64,000 nt of DNA from Paenibacillus piscarius (GCF_022234545.1 NZ_JAIEUI010000011.1:62001-126000); one strand, 5' to 3'. Shown: positions 33,951-42,833, counted from the stretch's first letter. Notes: generated from the sequence alone by a model not told the origin. Numbers and translations: made by a program.

Positions 33951-34624
33951 GCCCTGTCACCTCCGCTTCTGCCGGTCCACACCGATTGTTTCCTGCGGTA
34001 CAGATTAATCAGGAGCATCAGACCCAAATTAATGACCAGATAGATCGCTGCAACCATGATATAGATTTCTGTAGGCCTGTAGGTGGTTGTTATAATTTGC
34101 TGTCCGGTCCGCAGCAGCTCCACGACGGAGATAATCGATACAATCGCCGAATTTTTCAGCACCAGAATGAATTCATTCGTCAGCGGCGGCACCAGCTTGG
34201 CAAAGACGAGCGGCATTTTGATCCGCAGCAGAATCTGCAGCTTGCTCATATCCAGGGCCCGCGCAGCCTCAATATAGCCTGGCGGAATTGATTCCAGCCC
34301 CGCGCGGAAATACTCGGATTGATAGGCCGCAGAGTTCATGGCCAGCGCCAGCATGCCGATGAGCCAGGTGGGCATGTCCACCCCGATCAGGGAGATGCCG
34401 TAATAAATGACGAACAGCTGGATAATAAACGGGACACCGCGGATAAAGCTTACGTATGCACGGACAGGAAGCTGCAATACTTTCAGTCCGCTGACCCGCA
34501 TCTGCGAGAGCAGAATTCCTCCCAGAAAGGCGAGTACAATGGCCCCTGCCGATATTCCCGCTGTTAACAGGGCACCGTGCAGTAAATTCGGTAAATACTT
34601 CACAACCGTTTCAAATTCAAACAT
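33947..34624 (-). CDS. Amino-acid-type ABC permease (first)
   Basis: 225 residues, paralogous to the next permease, with five helices and the EAA loop GYIEAARALDMSKLQILLRI (about 135-155). FIRGVPFIIQLFVIYYG is a typical family segment. 24 bp after the binding-protein gene. Two different permeases imply a heterodimeric channel. Confidence 0.93.
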   Translation of the reverse strand: MFEFETVVKYLPNLLHGALLTAGISAGAIVLAFLGGILLSQMRVSGLKVLQLPVRAYVSFIRGVPFIIQLFVIYYGISLIGVDMPTWLIGMLALAMNSAAYQSEYFRAGLESIPPGYIEAARALDMSKLQILLRIKMPLVFAKLVPPLTNEFILVLKNSAIVSIISVVELLRTGQQIITTTYRPTEIYIMVAAIYLVINLGLMLLINLYRRKQSVWTGRSGGDRA

Positions 34625-34648
34625 TCACACACCCCGCTTCACACATCC

Positions 34649-35551
34649 TTAATCTTGGATGCTGTACATTTCATCAGGAACCTTCATCTCAAACCCGAAC
34701 CACTGCTTTTGCATTTCCGCCAGCTTGCCGCTGTCCTTCATCCCGATAATCACACGGTTGAGATACTGCTGCATATCGGTGTCCCCTTTGCGGACCATCC
34801 AGGCCAGATATGTCGGATCTCCTATCGTGCCTACGATCTCAAAGGTATCAGGCCGGCTTTTGACCAGCTGGGACATGGCCGGCAGAGCCTGGACCACTGC
34901 ATCCACCCGTTTGGCAGCGAGATCCTGATAGGCATCGGGATAGCTTACATATTCCTTCATTTCCTTGAAGCCGCCGCCATTCGCTTTTAACTGCTCGTTA
35001 TATTTTTTCAGTGCATCCACCGGACCCGAATTGATCAGAACACCGACAATCTTGCCGTTCAGGTCATCCACCGTCCGGATCGAATCATCCCCCTTATGCT
35101 TCATCACCGCCGCCGTTCCTTCGGCAATCGGGACTGTGAAGAGGTAGTTCTCCTGTCTTTTCGGTGTGATGGTCATGGACGTAGCCACAATATCGAACTT
35201 CCCGGCATCCAGCCCCGGCAGTATACCGGTAAAAGGTGTATCCGGCTGCTCCAGCTTCACTCCCAGCTCTTTCACCACTTCAGCCAGAATTTCCGCGCCA
35301 TAGCCTACAATTTTGCCATCCTCAACAAATTCAAACGGTGCATAGGTTGCATCCGTACCGACCTTTATTTTGCCGTCCGCTTTAACCTTGTCCACCAGGC
35401 CCCCGCTTGCAGAGGTAGTATTCCCCGGGGAAGGCGAACCCGCCGGATTGGCCGCAGAAGTGTTGTCCGCAGCATTGCCGCATCCCGCAAGCAGGGAAGT
35501 CAGGATTGTAATCACAGCCAGCGACTTGATGCCTTTAAGATGAAATACCAT
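34649..35551 (-). CDS. Family-3 solute-binding lipoprotein
   Basis: 300 residues with a lipoprotein signal (lipobox SLLAGC, Cys24), a Ser/Pro-rich tether and a PBPb domain: IKVGTDATYAPFEFVEDGKI, FDIVATSMTITPKRQENYLF and the late MQQYLNRVIIGMKDSGKLAEM. The family binds amino acids or related small molecules. The Tyr/Phe pair of APFEF is kept, but ligand type cannot be read from it. AAGGGG lies before ATG 35551. It heads the operon and lies downstream of the LysR gene. Confidence 0.92.
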   Translation of the reverse strand: MVFHLKGIKSLAVITILTSLLAGCGNAADNTSAANPAGSPSPGNTTSASGGLVDKVKADGKIKVGTDATYAPFEFVEDGKIVGYGAEILAEVVKELGVKLEQPDTPFTGILPGLDAGKFDIVATSMTITPKRQENYLFTVPIAEGTAAVMKHKGDDSIRTVDDLNGKIVGVLINSGPVDALKKYNEQLKANGGGFKEMKEYVSYPDAYQDLAAKRVDAVVQALPAMSQLVKSRPDTFEIVGTIGDPTYLAWMVRKGDTDMQQYLNRVIIGMKDSGKLAEMQKQWFGFEMKVPDEMYSIQD

Positions 35552-35678
35552 TTCAGAACACCCCTTCAGTCATTGTAGTTTGCGACGCCGTGGGATTGAG
35601 CTTTAAGTTAACTTTAATGACATCCCGGTGTCTTTATTTCTTGCTAACTACCTTAACATGAATTTTTAAATAAAAAAA

Positions 35679-35714
35679 ATAGACATAATCTTATTTGTTA
35701 TAAAGACTGTCTAT
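35679..35714. promoter_or_regulatory. Nested palindrome, probable LysR-regulator site
   Basis: Outer arms ATAGACA (35679-35685) and TGTCTAT (35708-35714) enclose an inner ATAA-N9-TTAT (35685-35701), a classic T-N11-A LysR box form. It lies in the 188-bp gap between the LysR gene and the transporter operon it probably controls. Confidence 0.55.
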
Positions 35715-35739
35715 TTAGAGCTAACTTGATATGTTATTG

Positions 35740-36630
35740 TTATGTTATATTCTTCCTGTATAATTCCTTGTTCGAGAAGAATTCCAGCACAGCAGTTTCA
35801 TCCTTCTCCTTCAGATACATCAGCGAGACCTTGGCGTGAATATCCACCTCGGACTCAACCGGTATGCGGGCCAGAGTCTTCTTGAGGATCTCACTTCTGG
35901 CCGAATATTCCGGCAAAAAGCATACGCCCCTGCCGATCTCCACCAGCCGCTTGGCGGTCTCCATATTATCCACTTCAAAAATGATGTTGGGGCGCATCTG
36001 CATCGATTCGAACATTTTGACCAGCAGCAGCCATTCCTCCGACAGGTGATCATAAAAGATAATTTCATGGTCCAGCAGGTCGGCCGTCTTGATGGTCTCC
36101 TTGCGCAGCGCAAGCGGATGATCCGGAGCAGCGTACAGGCCGATGGAGGTGGACAGCATCGTTTTGCTGATCATCCGGGGATGGGTCGTCGTACGCACCA
36201 GGCCGAAATCCACCTCTTCCTCCAGAATGCGGGTCATGATCTGCTCGGACGGATACGACAGGATTTTGACCCGGGTGTCGGGGAATTTGGCTCTGAAGCT
36301 CTCCAGCAACCCGGGGAGAAGATAATTGGAGATCGAAATGGAACAGCCGATCCGCACCTCCTCCGGCAGCGCAATATGCTGGTTCATTTTGTAGGTGGCT
36401 TCACGGTAAGACTGGAGGATTTTCTCCGCATAGGGAATCAGCTTCTTGCCGCCCTCTGTTAATTGAATATATCTGCCGTTGCGGTGGAACAGCTTCACAT
36501 TCATCTCGTTCTCCAGGGAACGGATGCGGGCCGTCACGGACGGCTGGCTCAAAAACAAGGCCTCCGCCGCTTTATTAAAGCTGCCTAAATGGACTACAAA
36601 TACAAACGCCTCCAGATTCTCGATGTTCAT
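35740..36630 (-). CDS. LysR-family transcriptional regulator
   Basis: 296 residues. N-terminal winged HTH (GSFNKAAEALFLSQPSVTARIRSLE, about 17-41, of which the recognition helix is SQPSVTARI) and a C-terminal effector domain starting EEVRIGCSISISNYLLPGLL. The family usually activates a neighbouring operon in response to a small molecule. It is unusual that it reads in the same direction as the operon and not divergently, so a single transcript is also possible. The effector is probably a substrate of the adjoining transporter or hydrolase. Confidence 0.9.
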   Translation of the reverse strand: MNIENLEAFVFVVHLGSFNKAAEALFLSQPSVTARIRSLENEMNVKLFHRNGRYIQLTEGGKKLIPYAEKILQSYREATYKMNQHIALPEEVRIGCSISISNYLLPGLLESFRAKFPDTRVKILSYPSEQIMTRILEEEVDFGLVRTTTHPRMISKTMLSTSIGLYAAPDHPLALRKETIKTADLLDHEIIFYDHLSEEWLLLVKMFESMQMRPNIIFEVDNMETAKRLVEIGRGVCFLPEYSARSEILKKTLARIPVESEVDIHAKVSLMYLKEKDETAVLEFFSNKELYRKNIT

Positions 36631-36780
36631 GAGTCATCCCCCTGCTCGTTCTGCCTGATTTAAAATGAGTCTAACGAGTAGCCGGGAGTTGTGCAAGTGC
36701 GTAAAGTTGGATGGTTCAGGATGGAGGAGTGACGGTGCCTTCTTTCACCGGCCGCTTATATGGGTATGGAGCAGCATAGT

Positions 36781-36948
36781 TGCACTTTATGCAGGATTTC
36801 TTTATGAAGGTTACTGGCTGGGGTACAATGTTGCATAATTTGCAAAAATTCCGGCGCAGAGAGCAAGTTATCGCTGACTTTGTTGCATTTGATGCAGGAT
36901 TTCCGCGTGGACCGCTTCGTATTGGGCAGTATTGCTGCATTTGGTGCA
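36781..36948. repeat. Class B palindrome array, four units of 51-52 bp
   Basis: Cores TGCACTTTATGCA (36781-36793), TGCATAATTTGCA (36832-36844), TGCATTTGATGCA (36884-36896) and TGCATTTGGTGCA (36936-36948), spaced 51, 52 and 52 bp. Three of the four are followed by GGATTT- or AGATTT-like sequence, and TGAANGTTACTGGCTGGGG recurs. The array fills much of the 36631-37032 gap, in which I see no gene. Confidence 0.88.
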
Positions 36949-37032
36949 AGATTTCTCTATGAATGTTACTGGCTGGGGAGCATGGGAGAGCATGGGTGAG
37001 CGTGTGGCTCCTCCCTCGGTTTTTCGCATACC

Positions 37033-37057
37033 AAAAAGAGAGTGGTTTCCCACTCTC
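37033..37057 (-). terminator. Terminator after the PPDK-like gene
   Basis: On the minus strand GAGAGTGG pairs with CCACTCTC around a GAAA tetraloop, followed by five T. Lies 60 bp past the stop codon of the 37118-38182 gene. Confidence 0.9.
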
Positions 37058-37117
37058 CCGATTACCGGCTGAGCATGGCCGCTACTGCCGGTGCTGCTGG
37101 TGCTGCCGGTGCTGACG

Positions 37118-38182
37118 CTACTGCCAGCCTCCGGCAGCAGCATCGGGGTGCTCCTGCCTCGCTATCCAGGTGAGGCAGGCCGCCCGCAGCAGCGCGTCGG
37201 TCCGCTGGGCCGCGCCGCAAAACACCCCGCTCAGCCCGATCTCATACAGATCGGCCAGCGCGTACGCCGCCGGTGCCCCCGCGGCGAGCACTGCCGCCGC
37301 CGGCCGCACCCGGCGCACGGCGGCCAGCACCCCGGCCGCCGCCCGGGCGAAGCCCTCGGCGGCGTTCTCCCCCGGCGCGGCTTCGCCCGCCGCGCCGTCC
37401 AGCACCAGGAAATCGGCGATGCGCGCGATTTCCCCGGCGGCAGCCGGGCTCACATCGGGGGCGAGCAGCGCCCCGATGCGGCAGGCTGCCGCATAAGCGT
37501 GGCCGAGGGTCTGCTCGGCCACGTCCTCGATGAATTCGCGCTGCGCTGCGAATTCCTCCAAGCTGGCGGGGTACGGCGCCAGCAGATCAATGCGGCTGTC
37601 GCCGCCCAGCCGCTGGCTGTGCAGGACGGCGGCGAACAGCGCGCCGAGCAGCGCGTCCTGCAGCGCGGCCAGCCGGTCCGGGCGGGCGGCCAGCTCCGCC
37701 GTATAGGGCAGAGTGACAGCCGCCCATACGCCGTCAGGCGATTCCACTAAGGCCGCCGAGGATGCCCGCAGCCGGTAATAGATGCGCTGCAGGATGCGCT
37801 CAGCCTGCGCCGGCTCCGCCTCCCCGCATGACATCCAGCGCGAATAGAGCGCCGACAGCTCCGGCTCCAGCAGCCATTCCTCGGCGCGGATCAGGCAGGG
37901 GCCCACAGGGTAGACGCAGGACGCCTCACGGCGGGCAGCCCCGTCCCCCTTGCCCTCACGCAGCACCAGGAAGGGCTGGCGTTCCCCGGGACGGCGGACA
38001 TAACTGCGGTTCGTGCTCACGGTACTTTTGCGCCGGTCCCCCTCAGCAAGAAATTCCGCTGCGGCAGAGGCTACTGAGGCGGATTGGCTCATCTCTGCAC
38101 CAAACACCCGGCTACCGGGGTTAGACTGGAACGGATGCTCCTCATGCTTAAGACCCTCATTCTGCTGGCGTTCACCCTTCAT
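37118..38182 (-). CDS. Degenerate PEP-utilising-enzyme (PPDK C-domain-like) protein
   Basis: 354 residues, very rich in alanine and arginine. The second half follows the order of the pyruvate phosphate dikinase/PTS enzyme I TIM barrel. DLLAPYPASLEEFAAQREFI corresponds to the family MIPLV..xxEL segment, RIGALLAPDVSPAAAGEIAR to the GTMIEIPRAALxADEIA segment, then IADFLVLDG to the DFFSFGTNDL strand, and GLSGVFCG to the last strand. The conserved metal/PEP residues and the catalytic Cys of the GxCGE loop are not kept, so it is probably not an active enzyme. ATG 38182 has AAGGTGGG 8 nt upstream. Monocistronic. Family placement is by pattern only. Confidence 0.5.
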   Translation of the reverse strand: MKGERQQNEGLKHEEHPFQSNPGSRVFGAEMSQSASVASAAAEFLAEGDRRKSTVSTNRSYVRRPGERQPFLVLREGKGDGAARREASCVYPVGPCLIRAEEWLLEPELSALYSRWMSCGEAEPAQAERILQRIYYRLRASSAALVESPDGVWAAVTLPYTAELAARPDRLAALQDALLGALFAAVLHSQRLGGDSRIDLLAPYPASLEEFAAQREFIEDVAEQTLGHAYAAACRIGALLAPDVSPAAAGEIARIADFLVLDGAAGEAAPGENAAEGFARAAAGVLAAVRRVRPAAAVLAAGAPAAYALADLYEIGLSGVFCGAAQRTDALLRAACLTWIARQEHPDAAAGGWQ

Positions 38183-38534
38183 CCACGCACCCACCTTTTC
38201 TCACTTGGATTACTGCCGCTCTGTTCCTCTCAGGACTGCTGTCAACACCTCACATGCTTCATTCTATAGTTACGGGCAAAGATGCTGAAATATGCAAACG
38301 GTATCAAATGAATGCGGCAGCAGCACCTTACCGGATCGGTAGTGGACACGGTGGGGCGGCGAGTTGGGGGAGTGCGCGAGCTGGAGTAGGTGGGTGAACT
38401 GAAGCGGGCAGGAAGTAACATTTACATATTTTGTTGTTAGTCTCTAATGGCTTTGAACTGGGGTTGCGTTGGGTTGCGTTTCGGCTGCGGGTTCGAGCAA
38501 GGCTTCGAGTTCTGCTTGGCGCACAGTGATCTAT

Positions 38535-38711
38535 TGTATTTTATACAGCAGATCTTCTCTTTAGCGGCTGCAAAAAGCGATCTGTTGCAGTTTGTACAGC
38601 AGATTTTTGCGGAAATGGTGTTTTGGGGACGTATGCCGGAAATCTATTGTATGGAATACATTAGAACGGGTTTTAACGCCGGATATGGCTTAATCTATTG
38701 CACAAAATACA
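38535..38711. repeat. Class C palindrome array, interrupted by the IS element
   Basis: Cores TGTATTTTATACA (38535-38547), TGCAGTTTGTACA (38586-38598), TGTATGGAATACA (38648-38660) and TGCACAAAATACA (38699-38711), spaced 51, 62 and 51 bp and mostly preceded by ATCTRT. The last core is the target of the IS and is repeated on its far side at 39927-39939. The region 38183-38534 upstream shows no gene or clear site. Confidence 0.88.
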
Positions 38712-39926
38712 GGCCTGTTGATTAGCCAAAAAAAGGTAGCAAAAAGGCCGCTCATTCGGTAAAGTGTTTGTACCCCTACAAACATCCGAAACGAGGCGAC
38801 CTCATGAAAAAGTCTACTTCAATCTCGAACATTCTGCAATTGGTGATTCCCGAAAAGAAACTTCAACCATTCCTTCAGGAGCTTGAATATGTCGATCGAG
38901 CAAGGAAATTCACCGTCTATGACCTCTTTTTATTCTTGGCGGAGGCTTCGTTCCAGCAATGGGAGGGGTATCGGGATGGTGAAGTACGCATGGATTCCAG
39001 CGGTCTTAGACCCGTAGACCATTCTACGCTCTCCAAAAAAGCGAAAGATGTCCCCTTCGAGCTGTTTAAGCAACTGCTGAACCTCATGATCGATCTGTGT
39101 AATCGCTCGACTCGAAGACATTTAGGGATTCCTAAAGACTTACTTCTCGTCGATTCCACTAAAATTACTGTGGGTAAAAAGCGGCTTCCTTGGGCTCCGC
39201 TGAAAGGCGAACGTGCTGGAATCAAATTACACGTGTCGGTGGTGGCTGATGAAGGCCGACTCTATAAGGTGACCGAGACTACGGGGAATTCCCATGATTT
39301 TAAAAGCTGTCCCGAGGTGATCGACAAGCGGTTTATTCTCGTAGCCGATCGGGCGTATGGCGGTCACAAACGATTCGATGACTATCTGGAGCAGCAGCAA
39401 TTCTTTGTCATTCGGCTTAAGGACAACACGCTCTTTCAGTCCCCGGTCGCCCGGACACGAAGCGAACCCTTCACGGGAACCCTCGAACAAGATTTCACCT
39501 GCCAATTGGGAAAAGGGCAACGGCTTTCCAAACACCGTTTTCGCGTAGTGATCCTAAAAGATCCGCAAGGTAACCCGGTGATCCTTGCTACGAATCTGCA
39601 CTGGCACTCCGCTGAGCGGATTGCAGAAATCTACAGGAAGCGGTGGCAAATTGAAGTGTTTTTTCGCTGGATTAAGCAGCATTTAAACATTCCAACCTTA
39701 TTTGGGACCACACCCAATGCTGTGTACGGACAGTTGTATACCGCTCTACTGGTTTATGTGTTATTGAAATTCCTGTTTGACGAAGGCAATGCAGGGGTGC
39801 ATTGGAGCGCCAAACTAACATTTGCCGATTTTGACCGCTTATTTACGCTGCAACGTTTACCCGTTGAATGGATTACTTTTTTGACTAATAATCTTGCATT
39901 CCCATAATTTAGCTAATCAACAGGCG
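38712..39926 (+). mobile_element. IS4-family insertion sequence, 1215 bp
   Basis: Bounded by 19-bp imperfect inverted repeats: left GGCCTGTTGATTAGCCAAA (38712-38730) and right, read inward, CGCCTGTTGATTAGCTAAA (39926-39908), 17 of 19 identical. The 13-bp direct repeat TGCACAAAATACA flanks both ends (38699-38711 and 39927-39939), the normal length for IS4-type target duplication. A single intact transposase gene fills it. Identical flanks and an intact frame suggest a recent insertion. Confidence 0.93.
38804..39907 (+). CDS. IS4-family DDE transposase
   Basis: Catalyses cut-and-paste transposition of the surrounding element. 367 residues from ATG 38804, which follows GAGGCGA. An in-frame upstream start at 38768 is less likely. 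DDE motifs are visible: DLLLVDSTKI (Asp), ILVADRAYGGHKRF (Asp) and the YREK-type block YRKRWQIEVFFRWIKQHL (Glu). The frame is uninterrupted and the stop lies 19 bp before the element end. Composition differs from neighbours (lower GC). Confidence 0.95.
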   Translation: MKKSTSISNILQLVIPEKKLQPFLQELEYVDRARKFTVYDLFLFLAEASFQQWEGYRDGEVRMDSSGLRPVDHSTLSKKAKDVPFELFKQLLNLMIDLCNRSTRRHLGIPKDLLLVDSTKITVGKKRLPWAPLKGERAGIKLHVSVVADEGRLYKVTETTGNSHDFKSCPEVIDKRFILVADRAYGGHKRFDDYLEQQQFFVIRLKDNTLFQSPVARTRSEPFTGTLEQDFTCQLGKGQRLSKHRFRVVILKDPQGNPVILATNLHWHSAERIAEIYRKRWQIEVFFRWIKQHLNIPTLFGTTPNAVYGQLYTALLVYVLLKFLFDEGNAGVHWSAKLTFADFDRLFTLQRLPVEWITFLTNNLAFP

Positions 39927-39976
39927 TGCACAAAATACACTCACCGGCCCACTTCAGTTGGGGAATTAATCCCGCC

Positions 39977-40026
39977 AAAAAAAGACCACCGCCTCATGCA
40001 GAAACGCCCTGCATCAAACAATGGTC
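39977..40026 (-). terminator. Terminator of the O-acetylhomoserine sulfhydrylase gene
   Basis: On the minus strand GACCA...TGGTC forms the base of the stem and ATGCAG/CTGCAT an inner helix, followed by seven T. Lies about 37 bp past the stop codon. Confidence 0.8.
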
Positions 40027-40062
40027 TGTGATTTCCTTTCCTATTGCCGCAAGGAACAGCGC

Positions 40063-41358
40063 CTATCCCCGCTGGCTGGCAGCGATCGCCTGCTCCAGGT
40101 CATAGAGGATGTCGTCGATGGATTCGGTGCCGATGGACAAGCGCAGCAGCTCTGGTGTTACACCAGCCGCCTTCTGCTCCTCAACCGACAGCTGCTGGTG
40201 GGTTGTGCTGGCCGGGTGGATGATCAGCGACTTGGAATCGCCGACATTGGCCAGATGCGAGAACAGCTTCACGTTCTCGATGACCTTCACACCGGCGGCA
40301 GCCCCGCCCTTGATGCCGAAGGTCAGGATCGCCCCTTGGCCCTTCGGCAGGTATTTCTGGGCCAGCTCATACGATGGATGGCTCTGCAGTCCGGCATAGC
40401 TGACCCACTCTACATCATCATGCGCCTCCAGATACTGGGCCACCTTCAGCGCATTCTCGCTGTGACGCTCCAGGCGCAAGTGCAGCGTCTCCAGACCCTG
40501 CAACAGCAGCCAGGAGTTGAACGGGGAGATCGCCGCGCCAAGGTCGCGGAGCAATTGCACGCGGGCCTTGATGATATAGGCGATTGGCCCTACCGCTTCT
40601 GTGTAGACTACGCCGTGGTAGCTCGGGTCCGGCTCGGTCAGGCCCGGGAACTTGCCGCTGGCCTTCCAGTCGAACTTGCCGCCGTCCACGATGATGCCGC
40701 CGATGGAGGTTCCGTGTCCGCCAATGAATTTGGTGGCCGAATGTACGACGATATCGGCCCCGTGTTCAATCGGACGCAGCAGGTACGGGCTCGGGAAGGT
40801 GTTGTCCACAATCAGCGGAATGCCGTGCTCGTGGGCGATGGCGGCAACCTTTTCGATATCGAGAATGTTCCCTTGCGGATTGCCGATCGTCTCGGCGTAG
40901 AGTGCCTTGGTCTTATCTGTGATCGCTGCCCGGAAGTTCTCCGGGTCATCGGAGTTCACGAAGTTCACCTTAATGCCCAGCTTGGGCAGCGTGGTGGAGA
41001 ACAGATTATACGTTCCGCCGTAGAGGCTGGCCGAGGAGACGATCTCATCGCCTGCTCCGGCAATATTAAGAATAGAGAAGGAAATCGCCGACTGCCCGGA
41101 AGCGGTCGCCAGTGCGCCAGCCCCGCCCTCCAGTGCGGCCAGCCGCTGTTCAAACACATCGGTCGTCGGATTCATCAGCCGGGTGTAGATATTGCCGAAC
41201 TCCTTCAGCGCGAACAGATTCGCAGCATGCTCCGCATCGCGGAAACCGTAGGAAGTGGTCTGGTACAGCGGCACGGCACGGGCTAGAGTAGTGGGATCAA
41301 TCTCCTGGCCTGCATGGACGGCGAGGGTTTCAAAGGACAGCTTGCGCTCTTCTGACAT
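40063..41358 (-). CDS. metY: O-acetylhomoserine (thiol)-lyase
   Basis: PLP enzyme that makes homocysteine from O-acetylhomoserine and sulfide (or methionine from methanethiol). 431 residues. Visible: YTRLMNPTTDVFEQRLAALEGG, the cofactor-ring region ASGQSA, DNTFPSPYLLRPIEHGAD and the PLP lysine in HSATKFIGGHG (about residue 210). The C-terminal RLSIGTESIDDILYDLEQA is typical of this family rather than cystathionine lyases. ATG 41358 has GGAGG 7 nt upstream. Monocistronic with its own terminator. No SAM-riboswitch motif is seen in the 146-bp leader. Confidence 0.93.
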   Translation of the reverse strand: MSEERKLSFETLAVHAGQEIDPTTLARAVPLYQTTSYGFRDAEHAANLFALKEFGNIYTRLMNPTTDVFEQRLAALEGGAGALATASGQSAISFSILNIAGAGDEIVSSASLYGGTYNLFSTTLPKLGIKVNFVNSDDPENFRAAITDKTKALYAETIGNPQGNILDIEKVAAIAHEHGIPLIVDNTFPSPYLLRPIEHGADIVVHSATKFIGGHGTSIGGIIVDGGKFDWKASGKFPGLTEPDPSYHGVVYTEAVGPIAYIIKARVQLLRDLGAAISPFNSWLLLQGLETLHLRLERHSENALKVAQYLEAHDDVEWVSYAGLQSHPSYELAQKYLPKGQGAILTFGIKGGAAAGVKVIENVKLFSHLANVGDSKSLIIHPASTTHQQLSVEEQKAAGVTPELLRLSIGTESIDDILYDLEQAIAASQRG

Positions 41359-41504
41359 GGTGTTTCCTCCTCTAAATATAGGTGATGGCAAATGTTGACT
41401 CTACCAAGATTGTACCTATTCTCTCACAAACCATGTCATTTGAAAAGCTAAAATTCTCATTAATTCACTGTGTTTTATTAAGTTTAGTAAGCCCCGGCAG
41501 AGCC

Positions 41505-42503
41505 TCAAGGCTGCTGCGCGATTCCCTTCATGAAGCTCATGAATTTCTCCGCAATTTCTGCGGGATGGGAACGGTACAAATAATGGTTGGCATCCAGCAG
41601 CTCCATCTCAGCATGGACGGAATTCCGGATCAGCTTCTCATGCTCAGGAATCCATTGATCGGTTGCCGGATGCTCTGCCTGAACAAAAAGAAGGACAGGG
41701 AGATTAGGCGGGAACGTTACCCTCCGCTGTTCAGCCCCTTTAAAGCTGGAGTACATGTTCTCCGCCTCATTTAACAGCGTCGGGTTGTACATATTTTTCT
41801 GGATCAGCAGCTTCAATTGTTCTTTGGTATGTTCATCATACGGCAGTCCCTCATATTGGTCAGCACTCAGCTTCAATTGCAGCCGGGCAAAGCCTAAGTT
41901 GCGGAACCATTTAACCATAGTTGTCTCTGAAGACTCAATCTTTTTCTCACTCAGCGAGGGTACACTGTTGTCCAGGCCGACATATGCAATGACTTCATCT
42001 GAGTATTTATTCACATAATCCAGACTATAAATGCCTGAAATGGAATGGCCCATCAGGATGTAACGGTCAATATCAAGCTGCTGCAGTGCTTCATGGATCT
42101 CACTTACGATATTCTCTGCGGTCCGTTCTTTCTTCGTGGCGTCGCTTAAGCCGTAGCCGAAAGGCTCCACTACTACAACCTTGTAATGCGGAGACAGCTC
42201 ATCAATGAGCAGCTTGAAATCAAGCGCCGGTGAAGCGGTTCCGAAGCCGGGAAGCAGTACGACCGTGTCCGGGCCGTCGCCTTGAATGAACACATTCATA
42301 TTCTTGCCGTCTACGGATACATGCTGGCCGTAAGGCTCTATCCTTTTGGCCTCAGCATTGCTGCTGATAACATTCGTGATATACACAATCCCCACAAAAA
42401 GCACGATAGCGGCTAGGATCGCCCCCAATATTGTAAGCAGAATGTTGCGCACTTTCTTGAACTTCGTTTGCTTTACAGCTGTTTTCTTCTCAGGTGGTCT
42501 CAT
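41505..42503 (-). CDS. Membrane-anchored alpha/beta hydrolase
   Basis: About 332 residues. Basic N-terminus, one membrane helix (NILLTILGAILAAIVLFVGI, about 20-40), then an alpha/beta-hydrolase fold outside the cell: GFGTAS oxyanion loop, the nucleophile elbow GHSISG (Ser near 145), a lid of about 70 residues, and ANHYLYRSHP with the catalytic His. No clear substrate. ATG 42503 has AGGGGAAG at good spacing, and ATG 42509 is the alternative. No operon partner. Confidence 0.82.
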   Translation of the reverse strand: MRPPEKKTAVKQTKFKKVRNILLTILGAILAAIVLFVGIVYITNVISSNAEAKRIEPYGQHVSVDGKNMNVFIQGDGPDTVVLLPGFGTASPALDFKLLIDELSPHYKVVVVEPFGYGLSDATKKERTAENIVSEIHEALQQLDIDRYILMGHSISGIYSLDYVNKYSDEVIAYVGLDNSVPSLSEKKIESSETTMVKWFRNLGFARLQLKLSADQYEGLPYDEHTKEQLKLLIQKNMYNPTLLNEAENMYSSFKGAEQRRVTFPPNLPVLLFVQAEHPATDQWIPEHEKLIRNSVHAEMELLDANHYLYRSHPAEIAEKFMSFMKGIAQQP

Positions 42504-42674
42504 GATCATCTTCCCCTGTCTGTTTGTAGGCTTGCTTCATGGCTGTTCATACAAGCTTACCGGACGAAGATGTCCTCTCTATGACGGCAATATGAACAGA
42601 AGATGAACGGAAGATGTACTATATAGAATGTACTTGTATTTTCTGTTGCGGGATAGCCGTGACTCCAGAGAATG

Positions 42675-42791
42675 TTTGGACTTTCGGCCGCTGTTGTCCC
42701 CAGATTTCATGATTAGAACCGCTAATAGCGGTAAAAATCCGGTGACAAAGGCGGACGCTATCGCTCCTACAGTTCCAAAATTCCCCTCCGC
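42675..42791. repeat. Dispersed hairpin repeat, copy 1
   Basis: Begins TTTGGAC and ends GTTCCAAA. Outer arms 42688-42707 and 42735-42754 pair over most of 20 bp, and an inner perfect ACCGCTAATAGCGGT (42718-42732) caps them. It is about 75 per cent identical to the copy at 51607-51721. Open frames reading through it are the source of short spurious proteins. It lies in the 42504-42902 gap. Confidence 0.85.
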
Positions 42792-42833
42792 CACTTTCCC
42801 TTTCCGTATATTTTCGCGTCCAATCTATATACG

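Noticed and set aside
38447..38725. Plus-strand 92-aa frame before the IS
   Set aside because: Runs through the class C array and into the IS end. Its repeats explain the open frame.
41359..41504. SAM or T-box riboswitch before the O-acetylhomoserine lyase gene
   Set aside because: The leader is 146 bp with no conserved SAM-I core, no T-box motif and no terminator/antiterminator pair.
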